DNA of 64,000 nucleotides from Pleurodeles waltl (taxonomy: Eukaryota > Chordata > Amphibia > Caudata > Salamandridae), in contig NC_090445.1 in assembly GCF_031143425.1 (NCBI RefSeq), forward strand, positions 818,808,817 through 818,872,816, read 5' to 3'. A program made the position numbers and the translations under genes. Of the stretch, positions 22,600-34,095 are shown one piece after another (the first letter of the stretch is position 1; every line of letters starts with the position of its first letter). The notes under the pieces are model-generated. The model was not told the origin of the DNA and did not search any database. It was given only the letters and a program-made list of their open reading frames with translations.

Positions 22600-24043
22600 C
22601 TTCCAGCCATGTCCAGAGACTCAGGAACTATTGACAAAGAGTACCACACCACCGTGCTTGTTGCAGTACCACATTGCGGTGGTGTTGTCTTTGAACACCT
22701 GCACCACCTTCCCTTTTACAACAGGAAGAAATGCTTTCAATGCCAGGTGGATCGCCCTGAGCTCCAGTAAGTTGATGTGGAGTCTGGATTCCGCCGGAGA
22801 CCAGAGGCCTCTGATCTCTACCTCTTCCAGATGGCCTCCCCATCCCAGAAGTGACACATTTGTCACTACAGTAAACTCTGGTTGGGGAAGGGAGAGGAGT
22901 CTGACTCTGACCCAATCACAGTTCATTAACAACCACTGCAAATCTTTTGCAGTTCCCTCCAAGACCTGACCTGATGCTCTGCCCATTGGAACTTCAGGTC
23001 CCACTGCAGAGCCCTCATATGCCATCTGGAATATTTGACTAGCAGAAGGCCATGAGGCCCAACAGCCTCAGAGTCTCTCACCGAAATACAGGGTAGAGGC
23101 CGAAACATCGGAATCATGTCCTGAATATCCTGGGCTCGCTGCTCAGGAGGATGGGTCCGAAACTGCACTGTGCCCCTAACAGCTCCAATGAAAGGGAGCG
23201 TCTCAGAGGGAGTCAGGTGTGACTTTGGCATGTTTACAGTGAACCCCAGCAAATGCAGGAGGTTCGCCGTAGTCTGAAGGTGGGTGACGACTGCCTGTGG
23301 CGAAGGAGCCTTCAGGGTCAAGGCATGGGAAGACTGAAGCCCCTAACCTGCACAGATGAGCTGCTACCACCGCCATCACTTTGGTGAACACCCGAGGCGC
23401 GCTGGTAAGGCCGAAGGGGAGCACAGTAAACTAAAAGTGCTTGTGGCCCACCTTGATCCTCAGGTAATGCCAGTGGGCAGGCAGGATGGGGATATAGAAA
23501 TACGCATCCTGTATGTCCAATGCTACTATCCAGTCTCCTTGGTCTAGGGCAGACAAGACCTGAGCCACAGTGAGCATTCTGAATTACTCCTTTCTGAGGA
23601 AGAGGTTTACGTCCCGCAAATCCAGAATAGGGCGAAGGCCCTTGTTCTTTTTGGGTATCAGAAAGTAGCATGACTAACAACCACTGCCTACTTCTGACAT
23701 AAGGGCCCTTTCTATGGCTCCCTTGGCATGAGAGCCGTAACTTCCTCGTGGAGCAAAGCTAAGTGATCCTCCATCAGTCGTTCATTTAACAGAGGCATTG
23801 GGGAAGGAAAGACCGGAAGGGGAAGGAATAGCCCTTCTGTATCATCTGCAAGACTCCTTTGTCCGATGTTATGGGCCGCCAGTGAGGGAGATGAAACTGA
23901 ATGCTCCCTCCAACTGGACGAGTATAGTCTTGCAGAATCACACTAAGAGGACTTGGGCGCTGTGGAGGAGGGGGACTTGGTGGTGGACGACTTCTGGCCA
24001 GACCCTCTGGGTCTGAAGGGACCACAACCCCGTCGCCGCGCAA
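22600..24043 (-). pseudogene. DIRS reverse transcriptase and RNase H (copy B)
   Basis: In minus-strand order: the RT entry motif at 24043-23786 (VGGSIQFHLPHWRPITSD), YFLIPKK-like and RPILDLR-like blocks near 23660-23610, the palm DIQDAYFYIPI-like block near 23520, LPFGLTSAPRVFTK at 23424-23375, and thumb sequence to about 22930. RNase H follows at 23025-22621, with TNVSLLGWGGHLEE, an INLLELRAIHLALKAF helix and a VQVFKDNTTAMWYCNKHGG segment whose D and E positions fit the family. The YLDD-like catalytic box is decayed (VFPCLDPEG). Several frameshifts are present. Confidence 0.88.
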
Positions 24044-24750
24044 GATGTTGACCTAGCAGAGGACTGTGGCTGGTCTGTGGGAGTTGTGTTACCCCGCCCC
24101 TTCCGAAGCCTCAAAAGGGGTGAAAGGCAGTCGTGTTAATGTCAGGAGCAACGCCAGAGGAGGCCAACTGTGTAAACTCGGCGTCGTTCTGGATCCAATA
24201 TAAGATCCAAGAGATCCCATCGGCGCCAAGGCCACTGGCGTGGAACCGGATGGGGCCCCTGCCGACCTCGAGGGACCCAAAGGGGCGCTGGCAGGGCCTG
24301 CCCGCTCAAATATGAGATGCATGGTCTCATAAAACTCTTTGAGCTGAGCGGGGGTCGCTCCCGGAAAGGGGGGAGGCTCTGCTGAACTGTGCCTGGTACG
24401 CTGACATTCCTGACTTGCCTCGTCGGCGAGGTGAAGTCAAACTCCATTTCGACTTCTTCTTCTTGTGCCCCTTCCCCGAGTGCCTGGAGGACCTTGAGTG
24501 GGACGAAGATGACTTGGAGCTCCTGGAGCGGTCCTGCAACATCCTCCTCGATCGGGGCCTCTGCGGAGCCCCGCCCACCAACATCGACTTCCAGGCCAAT
24601 CTGAACTTCAGGGACCACTCCCTCAAAGCTTTCAGAGCCATGGCCCGGCAGTCGGAACACGACTTCAAGTCGTGGTCTCGATCTAAACACCAGAGACATA
24701 CCTTTTGGTGGTCCGTCACCCACACAGTGCTGTGGAAGCCACTGCACGCT
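24044..24750 (-). pseudogene. DIRS gag-like first ORF (copy B)
   Basis: Frames at 24725-24327, 24747-24142 and 24322-24089 cover it. The cysteine-histidine box near its start (VCLWCLDRDHDLKSCSDC) and the following basic, serine-rich tract (SSKSSSSHSRSSRHSGKGHKKKK) are typical of DIRS gag proteins, which package element RNA. The C-terminal part reads LKEFYETMHLIFERAG in another frame and ends close to the RT entry motif. A change of frame in the middle shows damage. Confidence 0.72.
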
Positions 24751-24989
24751 TAAATCCCATCTTCCTAGATGTCATCCTTCCCAGAGACAACATCTAATCT
24801 TCGACAAAAATCCGAAAAAAAAGCCTGTCAAAAAAGACAGAGGGTAGCTTGATTCTGGATCTGAGCTTTAACCATCGCGGAAGGAAAAGAACTGACATAC
24901 GCGCGCCTAGGTGGTGGCTTTATAGGCGACGGTAACGTCACAGACAGCTCTAATGATGCCACACAGATCTAAATGACGCCACCAGATGG

Positions 24990-25086
24990 CAGGCAAGGGT
25001 ATTGCTCAGCAAAAGTTCCGGTTTTCAAGTTGACGCCAGGAAATTCTAAGGTAAAGAGTCTACAGCTAGAAGTCTTTAGCAGATGT
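24990..25086. repeat. DIRS copy B terminal repeat, 5' side
   Basis: GGGTATTGCTCAGCAAAAGT through GGAAATTCTAAGGTAA and CAGCTAGAAGTCTTTAGCAG, the inverted partner of 20576-20690 and a match to DIRS copy A at 2163-2185 plus 5336-5355. Confidence 0.85.
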
Positions 25087-25762
25087 GGCATTTACAAACT
25101 CAGAATTCAAAAAATAACTTCACAAAAAGATGTATTTTTAAATTGTGAGTTCAGAGACCCTAAACTCCACATCTCTTTCTGCTCCCAAAGGGAAATTACA
25201 CTTAAAATATATTTCAAGGAAATCCCTATGTTACCCTATGGGAGAGATAGGCCTTGCAATAGTGAAAAACGAAATTGGCAGTATTTCACTATCAGGACAT
25301 GTAAAACACATCAGTACATGTCCTACCTTTTAAATACACTGCACCCTGTCCATGGGGCTGCCTTGGGCCTACTTTAGGGGTGACTTACATGTAGTAAAAG
25401 GGAAGGTTTGGGCCTTGGGAAGTGGTGCACTTGGCAGATCGAAATGGCAGTTTAAAACTGCACACACAGACACTGCAGTGGCAGGCCTGAGACTTGTTTG
25501 CAGGGTGGGTGGTACAATCAGTGCTGCCGGCCCACTAGTAGCTTTTGGTTTACAGGCCCTGGGCACACCTGGTGCACTGTACTAGGGACTTACTTGTCAA
25601 GCAAATCATGAAGAAACCAAACACCAATACAATTTACACAGGGAGGCCTTGCACTTTAACACTAGTTAGCAGCGGTAAAGTGCCCAGGGTCCTAAAAGCA
25701 ATAAAACAGATCTGAAAATAATAAGTTTGGGGATAACCCTGTACAAACGGCTGTTTCCAACA
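25087..25762 (-). mobile_element. Interspersed repeat, TGTTGGAAACAGCC end
   Basis: On the minus strand the repeat starts TGTTGGAAACAGCC at 25762. It shares GCAGTGGCAGGCCTGAGAC, GGGTGGTACAATCAGTGCTG and GCAGCGGTAAAGTGCCCAGG with 13770-14162. It has the same kind of end (TGT) as the 3.1 kb and 2.64 kb repeats. Its other edge, against the DIRS element, is an estimate. No coding content. Confidence 0.62.
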
Positions 25763-26895
25763 GTTGTCTTTCCTTAAAACCGGATTTTCATGATTTTATT
25801 TCCTGTTTTTTCCCCCGCATTAGTTCCCATACATCACAGAAAGAGCCCCCAGGGAACTGACTTATCGTACGTAGTTCCCTGAAAACAGAGACACTTTTTC
25901 CCACTTTTTCAACATTGTCTTGATAACATTACTCTTCGCAAATTGATAGAAACGTCTGTTCTCCACTAAACATTTTATGTTTAATCTTAAATTAAATAGG
26001 ACACTCATTTACTCATTCTCTAGCTTCATGAGAAGCGCCATGCCACCTGAACAAAGTTACAACTGAACATGTCACACCACTTAAGAAATTAACCAGTTTT
26101 CTCTACTTCTGCTACCAAGATGAGATTTGTCTAACTCACATGAGGATCTTAGTGAACAAGACTAGGCTCTCTGGAAGGCAAGAAAGTTTTAGTAACCTGG
26201 TGACAGCATGAGAAAATGTATCCAACCTTATTGAGTATTAGTAATATTAGAAAGGGACTTTTCTTCTGCTTCCTGCTTAAGCAGAAGACTGCCACATTTG
26301 ATGTCCAGCGTTGAATCTGATGACTACGGTTTCTATTACACTTACGGATCAAATGTATTTGCATCACATCCCGTGTGAAGTGTGTGTTTCATTTTTCACT
26401 CTAGAGTCTCCCACAGATGCTTGAACTTCTGTTTGTAACACAACTGTATATCATAGTCAAATGTCTGCAAAAACCTTTACAAAAATTAAAGCAACAAATG
26501 ATCGTCTCATAAAAAAAGAACACCATTTTATATCAAAGAGGCAGTATCATTTAAAATATATCGATTGGATACCAATGTTAGCATCTTTGGGTCTAAGTTA
26601 AATTCTTTCTCTGTTAAATTGGATTTCTAACATTTCACACGCCTTCAAGAATTAATAAATTAATTTCTGCCCTAACTAGTCAGATTTTATTTCTTAAGAA
26701 ATGTTTTATGCATGGAAATTCTCCTTGTTGCTCTCAATGAACAACAATCATGGTGTTGGAATAACCAAACAAACATGCAGACCTATGAGAACATGTCACA
26801 CTACCTATGTTAATATAATCAGTTTACCCTCAAGAGTTTCTACAGTGTTTTGGAAATCTTTGATCTTGTCAATTGGTTTGTTTTTATCATCTTAC
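25763..26895 (-). other. SFR1 intron sequence next to exon 26896-27288
   Basis: No coding block of SFR1 or other feature was recognised here. The splice donor (CAAAG|GTAAG on the minus strand) sits at 26896/26895. Confidence 0.6.
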
Positions 26896-27288
26896 CTTTG
26901 CTCTGTACGTTTTGACCATCTTTAGCCTTCGAAGAAGCTCTTCTTTCTCTTGAACCTTCTTCATGAGTTCCCTCTTCTCCTCTAGGAGACCTCGGAGCTT
27001 TACATCAGTGCCCAAGGAAATATTATGTGGAGAATTCAACGGAGTTCTGATTGTGGGCCTAAAGGAACTCCGGTCTTGTTGGGGACTTTTCAAAGTGAGA
27101 GCCTCGGCAGATTTTTGAGCAATGCTTTCTTGAAGAGATGAAGGGCACTTATTTAACAAAAATAGATCCTCAGAAGCTGCAGTGTCATTTTTTTCAGAGT
27201 CCACTTTTAGACGCTTTGCCACAGTAGATAATGAACTAAACGAGCGTCGTGTTTTCTTCAGCCGTTCTCTTAAAGCTGCACTCAGAGG
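26896..27288 (-). CDS. SFR1: SFR1 exon: SWI5-dependent recombination DNA repair protein 1
   Basis: A 393-bp exon (131 codons, phase 0 at both ends) bounded on the minus strand by acceptor CCCCTTAG|CCT and donor AAAG|GTAAG. It opens with PLSAALRERLKKTRRSFSS and VAKRLKVDSEKND, corresponding to the conserved N-terminal RERL.KTR.SF...V.KRLKVESE.ND block of vertebrate SFR1. It ends with the coiled-coil segment KKVQEKEELLRRLKMVKTYR, which in the family leads into the C-terminal SWI5-binding domain. SFR1 with SWI5 stimulates RAD51 strand exchange in homologous recombination in the nucleus. The middle of the exon is poorly conserved. The next exon to the left was not found in the window. The frame is intact, so the gene is probably functional. 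Confidence 0.93.
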
Positions 27289-30200
27289 CTAAGGGGAAAA
27301 AAAAGATAATGGCATTCCTCAGCAAAACTCAGAAATTCTCTATATACTTAGTGTGCATCTTTACTGAGAAGTAGGTTTAGGGGTAGAAAGAGAGGAGGAC
27401 AGCATTCCTCTTTATTGTGGCAATTTCTGCAAATGAAAACTTCTCAGTGTGAGAGTGCTTGAAAGGAAGGGTGTACATACACATGGATAGAAAGAATGAC
27501 GGATGAGTATTTGAGGATAGTGGTAACTAACAGTCTGAGATAGCTTTGAGCCTAGTATTGAACTCCTCACTAGAGTGAGTCAGAGAACGTATTTTTCTTT
27601 GGAAGCGGCAGAAGGTTCTATTGTCTGTCTCTCATTACTACCAAAGGTAGCCATTATGATACCAGCAAGGCTAAACATTACTTCCACATGTTTGGCCTAA
27701 GGTCACAAGACCAGTATCACTTTCAGTGGATTCTCTACTATGACTACACAAAGACTCATCCCCCACCTGAGCACCAAGGAAGGTGGTAAGCCACCTCTCT
27801 GCAGGACACTTCACTGGGACTGATCAGAAAGCACATACAGTCCAACCACAGGGCAAAGGTGGAAGGCAGGGAGACTCAACACCCTTTTCAGTGATAACTG
27901 AATTGAGAAAACCCAGAACACAGAGTCACAGGGCAGATTTCCGCAAAACCTATCATCAACAGGTTACAGGACAAAAGAACACTGTGTAAAAAGAGTCTTG
28001 CATAAGTAGTCCCAAATTTACAATTCCCTTCCATCACCCCGGGACATGCCTGTCAAGAAAGCTAAAGATTCTACAAAGCAATAACGCTTTTCTAACTACA
28101 GGTAAATGAACATTTCCCAAAGCCTTGTCACGGTAGGGTTTGGGCTATGTTTGAAGAAAACTGATGGAAGCTGTCACACAAGAGTTCTACAGTTCACCTT
28201 TTCAAACTGCTCAGATTCCTTTTCAGTTTACGACCCTAGAGCTGACTGTGAAGTACTTAATATTTCAGGCAATTATTCAGCTCATGTATATCTCCAATAT
28301 AGCTACCCTCAGTTCCTGTCTTCCTTCATATAACAAGTACAATATTTGGTGACACGACTGGCTTAGCACTTCCAGTTTCTTGTTTTATCAGTGAGTTAGT
28401 GGCCCAACTAGGTCCTAAAGGCAGCAACTGTAGCTCTAAAAGACAAGGTATTAAGAATGATAAAGTAACTGGGCGACATACTAATGACGTGCCATGGCAA
28501 ATTGCTCCTAGTCCAACTGTTAGATTGCACAATTTTATTCTTTCCAGTTCTCTATTTTACTCCTGGGTAAGAAATCGCCCAAACATCTGGAAAAGCCCTA
28601 ATATTACCACAAACCGCATTATTGCTTTTAACATGCTCACTGCGACAGACGAGCTGCAAGCGCAGGAGTCTGACTGATACTGAAAATGCAAATGTGCATC
28701 TCAGCTAATAAGGCACAAATAATTTCACCCTGCACCCCAGTGTCGCAAAGGGCAAGGCGTCCGGAAGATGGAACCATCTCTAAAGTTCACTGAACGGAGA
28801 AGGTGGCCTTCTGGCCTCGCCATCCTTCACCACCTTCCTCCAGAACCAGAATCAGACTTCCTCAACCCCAATCCAAGCCCTGTAGTGAGAAAGGGAGTAC
28901 GCAGGTTATGGTGTACTGGTGCTCCACATTCAGCTGAAATCTTCTGTCGTGGAACCAGACTTCCAGCATTACTGCCTGGTGAAAAACAGACAGGAAAGAC
29001 AGGATGTGCCGGGTGTAGGCAGCACATGTCATGCCTGATGGGATTAGGACGGGGAAATGTTTGCATAAAGGATTGGCGTTTGCTTGAGAGGGAATGCCTA
29101 TCTGAGGAGGCAGAAAAGCCTCCATTAGTTACGACTAAAATTATGACGTGGGCGAAAAGGTAATGCATTATTTTCATATTCTTATTGAACACTGGACATA
29201 ATTCTCCTTCAATTTACAATCCACAGCGTTCACATGATGCCAAATTCTGTGTGGAGAATTGTCTAGAAGCCTTAAAACAAATGACAATAGCTTTTAGAGG
29301 TGAACCCCAAACGTTCATTAGGAAACGCCACTCTCCTGATTCCTGCCCAATCCTGATCAAGGGAATTAGTGGACGACGGGTTTTGCCATCGTTGGCCCTA
29401 CCTCAACTGGAACCCATTCCATTAAAGGGACTTTGACATCACATATTTTTCTTCAGAATACAGTGAAGGCAACGGTCGTGTCTTCAGATCATTTGATTCT
29501 AACTTAAATGTTCATGTTACCTTTGTGATTCTGAACGTGTTTAACAAAATATAACCTGAGCCTCTAACCTTGCCATAAAATAAATATTTTCTTAACACCA
29601 TATACTACCTTTCTAAAATACACAAATAAAACATTCAAACACCTTCATTTGCCCTTTCTCTGCAATCGCCTTATTTTTTTCTTACATTTTGGCATGCCGT
29701 TCAAAAACAGGCACAGTCATTCTTAAAGATCCCAGATCTACAATTTAAATGACATTATATGCTACTGCTTGGCAATATCTAATCTGTGCACCCGCGAATA
29801 AAACACGGTGGGGTTTTCTACACTATTAAGGAGGCCCTTAAATAAATATTGGTTCTCTTTAATAGCATTTGTTCAATAAACAGTTTCCTACATTTAATAA
29901 ATATTTCCTTGTGGATCAATTAGTGGTTTCTTAATAGTCTACACACCAAAAGTTACACTTGTCGTTTTGATGCCCTTGATAAGGTCACTCTCCTGTGAGG
30001 GGCTTGACAACTAATTGGTTGACTTTAGCGGCACTGTCACTGGATAGTTTTGCCTCATTGGAGATTATTTGCCTTCCATTTCAGTTTTCATTATATGCAT
30101 TTTGTGTGCCACATCATCTTGAACAAAACCATGAACTTACTTTGATAGATAAGAAAATGCTCATTTTGAGGCACCTCACGAAACCATAAATGAGTCCCAT

Positions 30201-30374
30201 TTGTAGGGTTGCAATTACGAACCACAGCAGAAGATGTGCTAAACAGGAGATTGTTTTAAAGGTCATTTGACACGTTTAAATTAGGAATTACATGGATCAA
30301 AAAGAACAAACACAATCAATTACAAAAGGACAATTCAATAGGCCCCTACACAGTTTGTCTCGTGTTATTCATAC
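27289..30374 (-). other. SFR1 intron, 3.1 kb
   Basis: The intron between two phase-0 exons. Short opposite-strand frames at 28768-29192 show no domain. I recognise no repeat with confidence here. Confidence 0.75.
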
Positions 30375-30494
30375 CTGTTTAGCAGAGAGATTACTCTGCA
30401 AAGGAGCTGGAGACACAAACACAGGAGACGCGCTGCAAACCGCTGGAGATCCTGCTGGTGGGCTTTCCATCATGAAGCCAGATGGTGCTTTACT
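30375..30494 (-). CDS. SFR1: SFR1 upstream exon
   Basis: A 120-bp exon (40 codons) with acceptor TTGTCTTCAG|AGT and donor AAACAG|GTATGA on the minus strand. It translates to a serine/proline-rich segment starting SKAPSGFMMESPPAGSPAVC and ending NLSAKQ. It joins in phase with PLSAALRERL of the next exon; mammalian SFR1 has a matching M-E-S-P start of this segment and K-Q-P-M-S-A junction. The first coding exon, which in mammals carries a dozen residues before this point, was not found. Either MM here or an upstream ATG could start translation. Confidence 0.85.
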
Positions 30495-33400
30495 CTGAAG
30501 ACAAAAAAACACATAACAAGAAGCTTCGTATAAATGTGCGTTTTTAAGCTTTTTTGAAGATAGTCAATTTTTATAGTTGGTCATTAAGTTCTGTAAAGTA
30601 CCATCCCTTAAAAAGCAACAGCTTGTTCTCACCAATTTCTATGAATTTGAATTTTAACCATTATCAGGGGTGAAAATAAGTCAACACCTAAATGTATCTC
30701 CTGACGTGATATCAGGGTCACTCTACAAAAAAACGGTGCCTTTTGGGACCCTGCCCTGCATCTAACCACACCAACCTTTCCATGTAATGCTAATGGCGTC
30801 CAGGGCACGGGCGAGGTTCTAAGCATGTGAGGTTTTCATCTAAACACTTTCAAAGTGTGACTTTAAACCCTGTGTGGTCTATGGCGTGCATGTGGGGCAG
30901 AACAAGGTATAAGGCAGTGTATGTGTAATGCCTGCACAGAATGAATGGGGATTTCAGCCAGCTGCTTAAGCTATATTTAATTTCTACTTAATAAATTCAA
31001 CATTCAATAACGGTTCTGTGACTCATAGCTGCTTTTCTGTACCATAAAATGCAAGGCACCTTCATGTTAGTCTGGGCTTCTAAAATACAAGTAATACAGG
31101 GCTGGTAGTGTACTATTAAAATACCTCAATCGATTATACTGATATGGAGTAGTCAAATAATGCAAGGGCTCATCATGTGCCAATATATGGCCATACCAAG
31201 CACTCACCCTGCACACTTCTCACTCAGCATTGACACAGGCACACGAACATACAACCCAGCTTATACACTCATATTGGCACAACACTCACCCCTCACTATC
31301 CCTCAGGCTCCCATTTTCTGTCCTGGCCATCCCAGTCTCTCCCTTTCATAATCCCCTTTCTATTTGCCTGACCCTCACCAGCCCCATCCTGCCCTCATCT
31401 GCGTGCCTGGGAGCAGGAAAGCAACCCCTTCTCACCTAAAAGCCACGGTTCTAGCTCAACCTTGTCATACATGGACACATCTTCCGACATCAGGAGACTA
31501 CTATTAGTAGGGAAGCCAATTTTCCATGATCACTTTGCAGGTTACTTTGCCAGTGTGAAGAGACATCATAGGCAGAGACATCAGAAGACATTTGCTGGGG
31601 AGCAAGGGGTTTTTGAGCCGTGCAGCACATTTTTACGATTTCATTTGAAACCCCCCACTCCTAAATCAAGCCATCTTAAAAGATTATCCCACCCGAAGAT
31701 TGAGTGTGTCGAGTGTGATTACTATCCATTCTGTATTTGAGTTCTAATCCCTCCAAGAGCTTCAGGAGTAAGCACTGGCTGCTGGCTACTGCACCATACG
31801 AGAGACATGCTGAGAAAATAAACAACTCTGGTCTAAATTGAATGAAACAATCTTAAGCTCTGCAACGCTACTGCCAAATATCAGTATTTGCCAAGAACAC
31901 TGTCCATAAACCATCTATTGCCACAGGACCTGGCCCAGTGGGTACTCTTTAGCCATGGAACTAGGATACCTGATGTCTAATATCATATTTATCACTTCAC
32001 TTAAATATGCTGACAATAAACTTTGTAGTCTCAAAGTTACAGGATGCACAATACTGTGGCATTTACCTAGGAAGGGTTGTCCGCTGGCCTTGCCATCAAA
32101 ATAACTGTCACACCCTAGTTGTGGTCTAGGTGGAAACTGGATGCAGGAGACCTCAACTTGTAATTCAGGCCTCCCATATGGGCAAATTGTGTGCTATTTT
32201 GGCAATCTCATTTTCAACTTATTCCTCTGGTCCCTTTTTAGGAAGATCTGAAGTATTTAGAATCAATGTAAAAGCTACAAGTAAGAGTGTGGTTAATAAA
32301 TGGACAGGATGTTACCTTGGGGGAAGTGGATCTCAGGGAGAATGGACCAGTCTGGTGGGGTATCCATCAAAGTGCAATATGGTGGTAAAGGTATAGCCTT
32401 TGTAGCAAGTTGCACTGTACTGCAGTCTTGGGTCTACTCCTTTAATAGACTGTATTATCCTGAGCAAATCATACTCTCCCTGTGGCTCGGTCCACTGAGC
32501 TGACAAATCTCAGCACTTTCAAAAAGCCTTCAGGGAAGGAATAAATACCAAGGGTAAACTTCCAGGATATGTCCCCAACATGGTCTCCGTTCGCACATTC
32601 AGGGGGCTGAACTTGCAATCTCTATACCTGAACATGATCCTGGAACTGCACTGTGCAGGATCATTCCTGTGCCAGAGCTCCTCCCTTTAAGGCACAAATA
32701 GATACCTCTTTTCCAGCCTGTAAGGGATTGAAAGAGTAGATCAGGTGTGGCAGGAACCAAAATATAGGGCATAAAGCATCCTGCAGTGCCTTTTGGCAGG
32801 CACCAGGACAGGAGTCACCAAATGCTGGTCACTTTAGACCGATGAATAATAGGAGTAGAAAGGGGGAAACAAAGGCATAGAGGAAGCAAATGTAGAAAAG
32901 GGGAAGACACAAAGGGTAGATGAAAAAGAAAAGGAAAAGCGGGGAGAGGTGAGCAGAAAGGGGGATGATGAAATAGTGTGTTCACAACATGGAGGGGTGC
33001 AAAGAGTGCAAACAGGCACCGGACAGTGATAAACTACAGAAAGGTTAGGTTACAGAAAGAGATGAGTAGCACCTAGAGGTTTTGTGTATCAGCAGCCCAG
33101 GTGGTCCAGTCCCCTTTGCCATGCGTTGAGGTAACCACAGCTGCAGCTGATTGGCCAGCACCGGACCAGAACACTTCCACCCACGCTATTCAGGGCTTTC
33201 TGCTGCAATCCCAGAGCTATCTTCCCCCTCTGGCCTTTTTCCAGTCAAGGGTGAAGAGCCCACTCTGTGGAACTGAACCCCAGGCTGCCTCTAAACCCAA
33301 CATAACTCTAAACTGCATTCTATATGCAGCCCAACACTAGAAAACCCCAGAACCTTCTCCAATAGCCCTGTGGTGCACAGGAACATATTTTTGTTGTAAG

Positions 33401-33588
33401 GCTGAGATAGAAATATATGAATAGCGAGGCTGCACCACTAAACACCTGAATATATATAGGGCCCATGGTCTACACATCCACTTTAACATGAACCATACTG
33501 CTGAGCCCCCTTTCTGCTTACCTCTTCCCTTGGCTATGTGGACAAATTGAATTTATTACTGTTCTGACTATAACTGCTGATATCAAAG
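30495..33588. other. Sequence upstream of the SFR1 exon, unassigned
   Basis: Probably intron or 5' flank of SFR1. No CpG-rich promoter and no first exon was recognised. 32840-32990 is a purine-rich stretch (A/G on the plus strand) that produces a serine/phenylalanine-rich minus frame of no significance. Confidence 0.5.
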
Positions 33589-33599
33589 ATAGTCATTGA

Positions 33600-34095
33600 G
33601 AAGCCGCGTAGGAGCTCCCGTCATGCTCTGTGGCTAACCACAGGCTCAGGGAAGGACGCGCGTCCTGAATCGGACGCGCTTATGGCGGCGATGCGTTTTT
33701 GAAAGCGGAAAAAGACTTTGAAGTTCACCAGACTTCTAGGAAGCTCCCGCTCCCCCCCGTTTTTGGTCATCTGGAGTGGGCTTGGAGTGCTGCCCCTCTG
33801 CTATTTCGACCTCTGTGACTTCTGCTGCGGCTGGAATCTGCTTCTTCCCCTAAAGAGGCTTGGCAAGTGCGTGTCTGGATTCCTGCCCTGAGGAAAGGAG
33901 GACTGGTCTCTCTAAAGGAAAGGGAGGTGAGGTGGGGGCTACGGACTACAATATTCTCTGTCAGTGTGGGAGTTTAGTTTTTTTTTTTTTAATCTGAATA
34001 AGTCTTACTGCTGCAGGCACTGTCTGGTGAGCTCCTGGTGCAGTGCACGCACTGTTAAAACAAAGCGCCCAGCCCCATCTGACAATCACCTGAAT
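33600..34095 (+). promoter_or_regulatory. 5' UTR of the L1-type LINE
   Basis: The 496 bases before ORF1 begin with a CpG-rich block (AGGACGCGCGTCCTGAATCG, GGACGCGCTTATGGCGGCGA). L1 elements carry an internal promoter in this position. Promoter function here is inferred from position and composition only. Confidence 0.55.

Larger units (their letters stand above)
20576..25086 (-). mobile_element. DIRS retroelement copy B, nearly complete
   Basis: On the minus strand the order is terminal repeat (25086-24990), gag-like ORF, RT and RNase H, tyrosine recombinase, internal complementary region (20936-21045) and the second, inverted terminal repeat (20576-20690). This is the layout of DIRS elements, which integrate with a tyrosine recombinase from a circular intermediate and leave no target duplication. 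Length 4.5 kb. Frameshifts and stops in every coding part show that it is inactive. Confidence 0.92.

Noticed and set aside
28768..29192. Overlapping frames of 121-131 residues considered as an extra exon of SFR1
   Set aside because: No similarity to SFR1 and no convincing splice sites; it is treated as intron sequence.
33600..33720. CpG-rich block considered as the SFR1 promoter and first exon
   Set aside because: It begins exactly at the LINE target duplication and lies in the LINE's own orientation, so it is the LINE 5' UTR.
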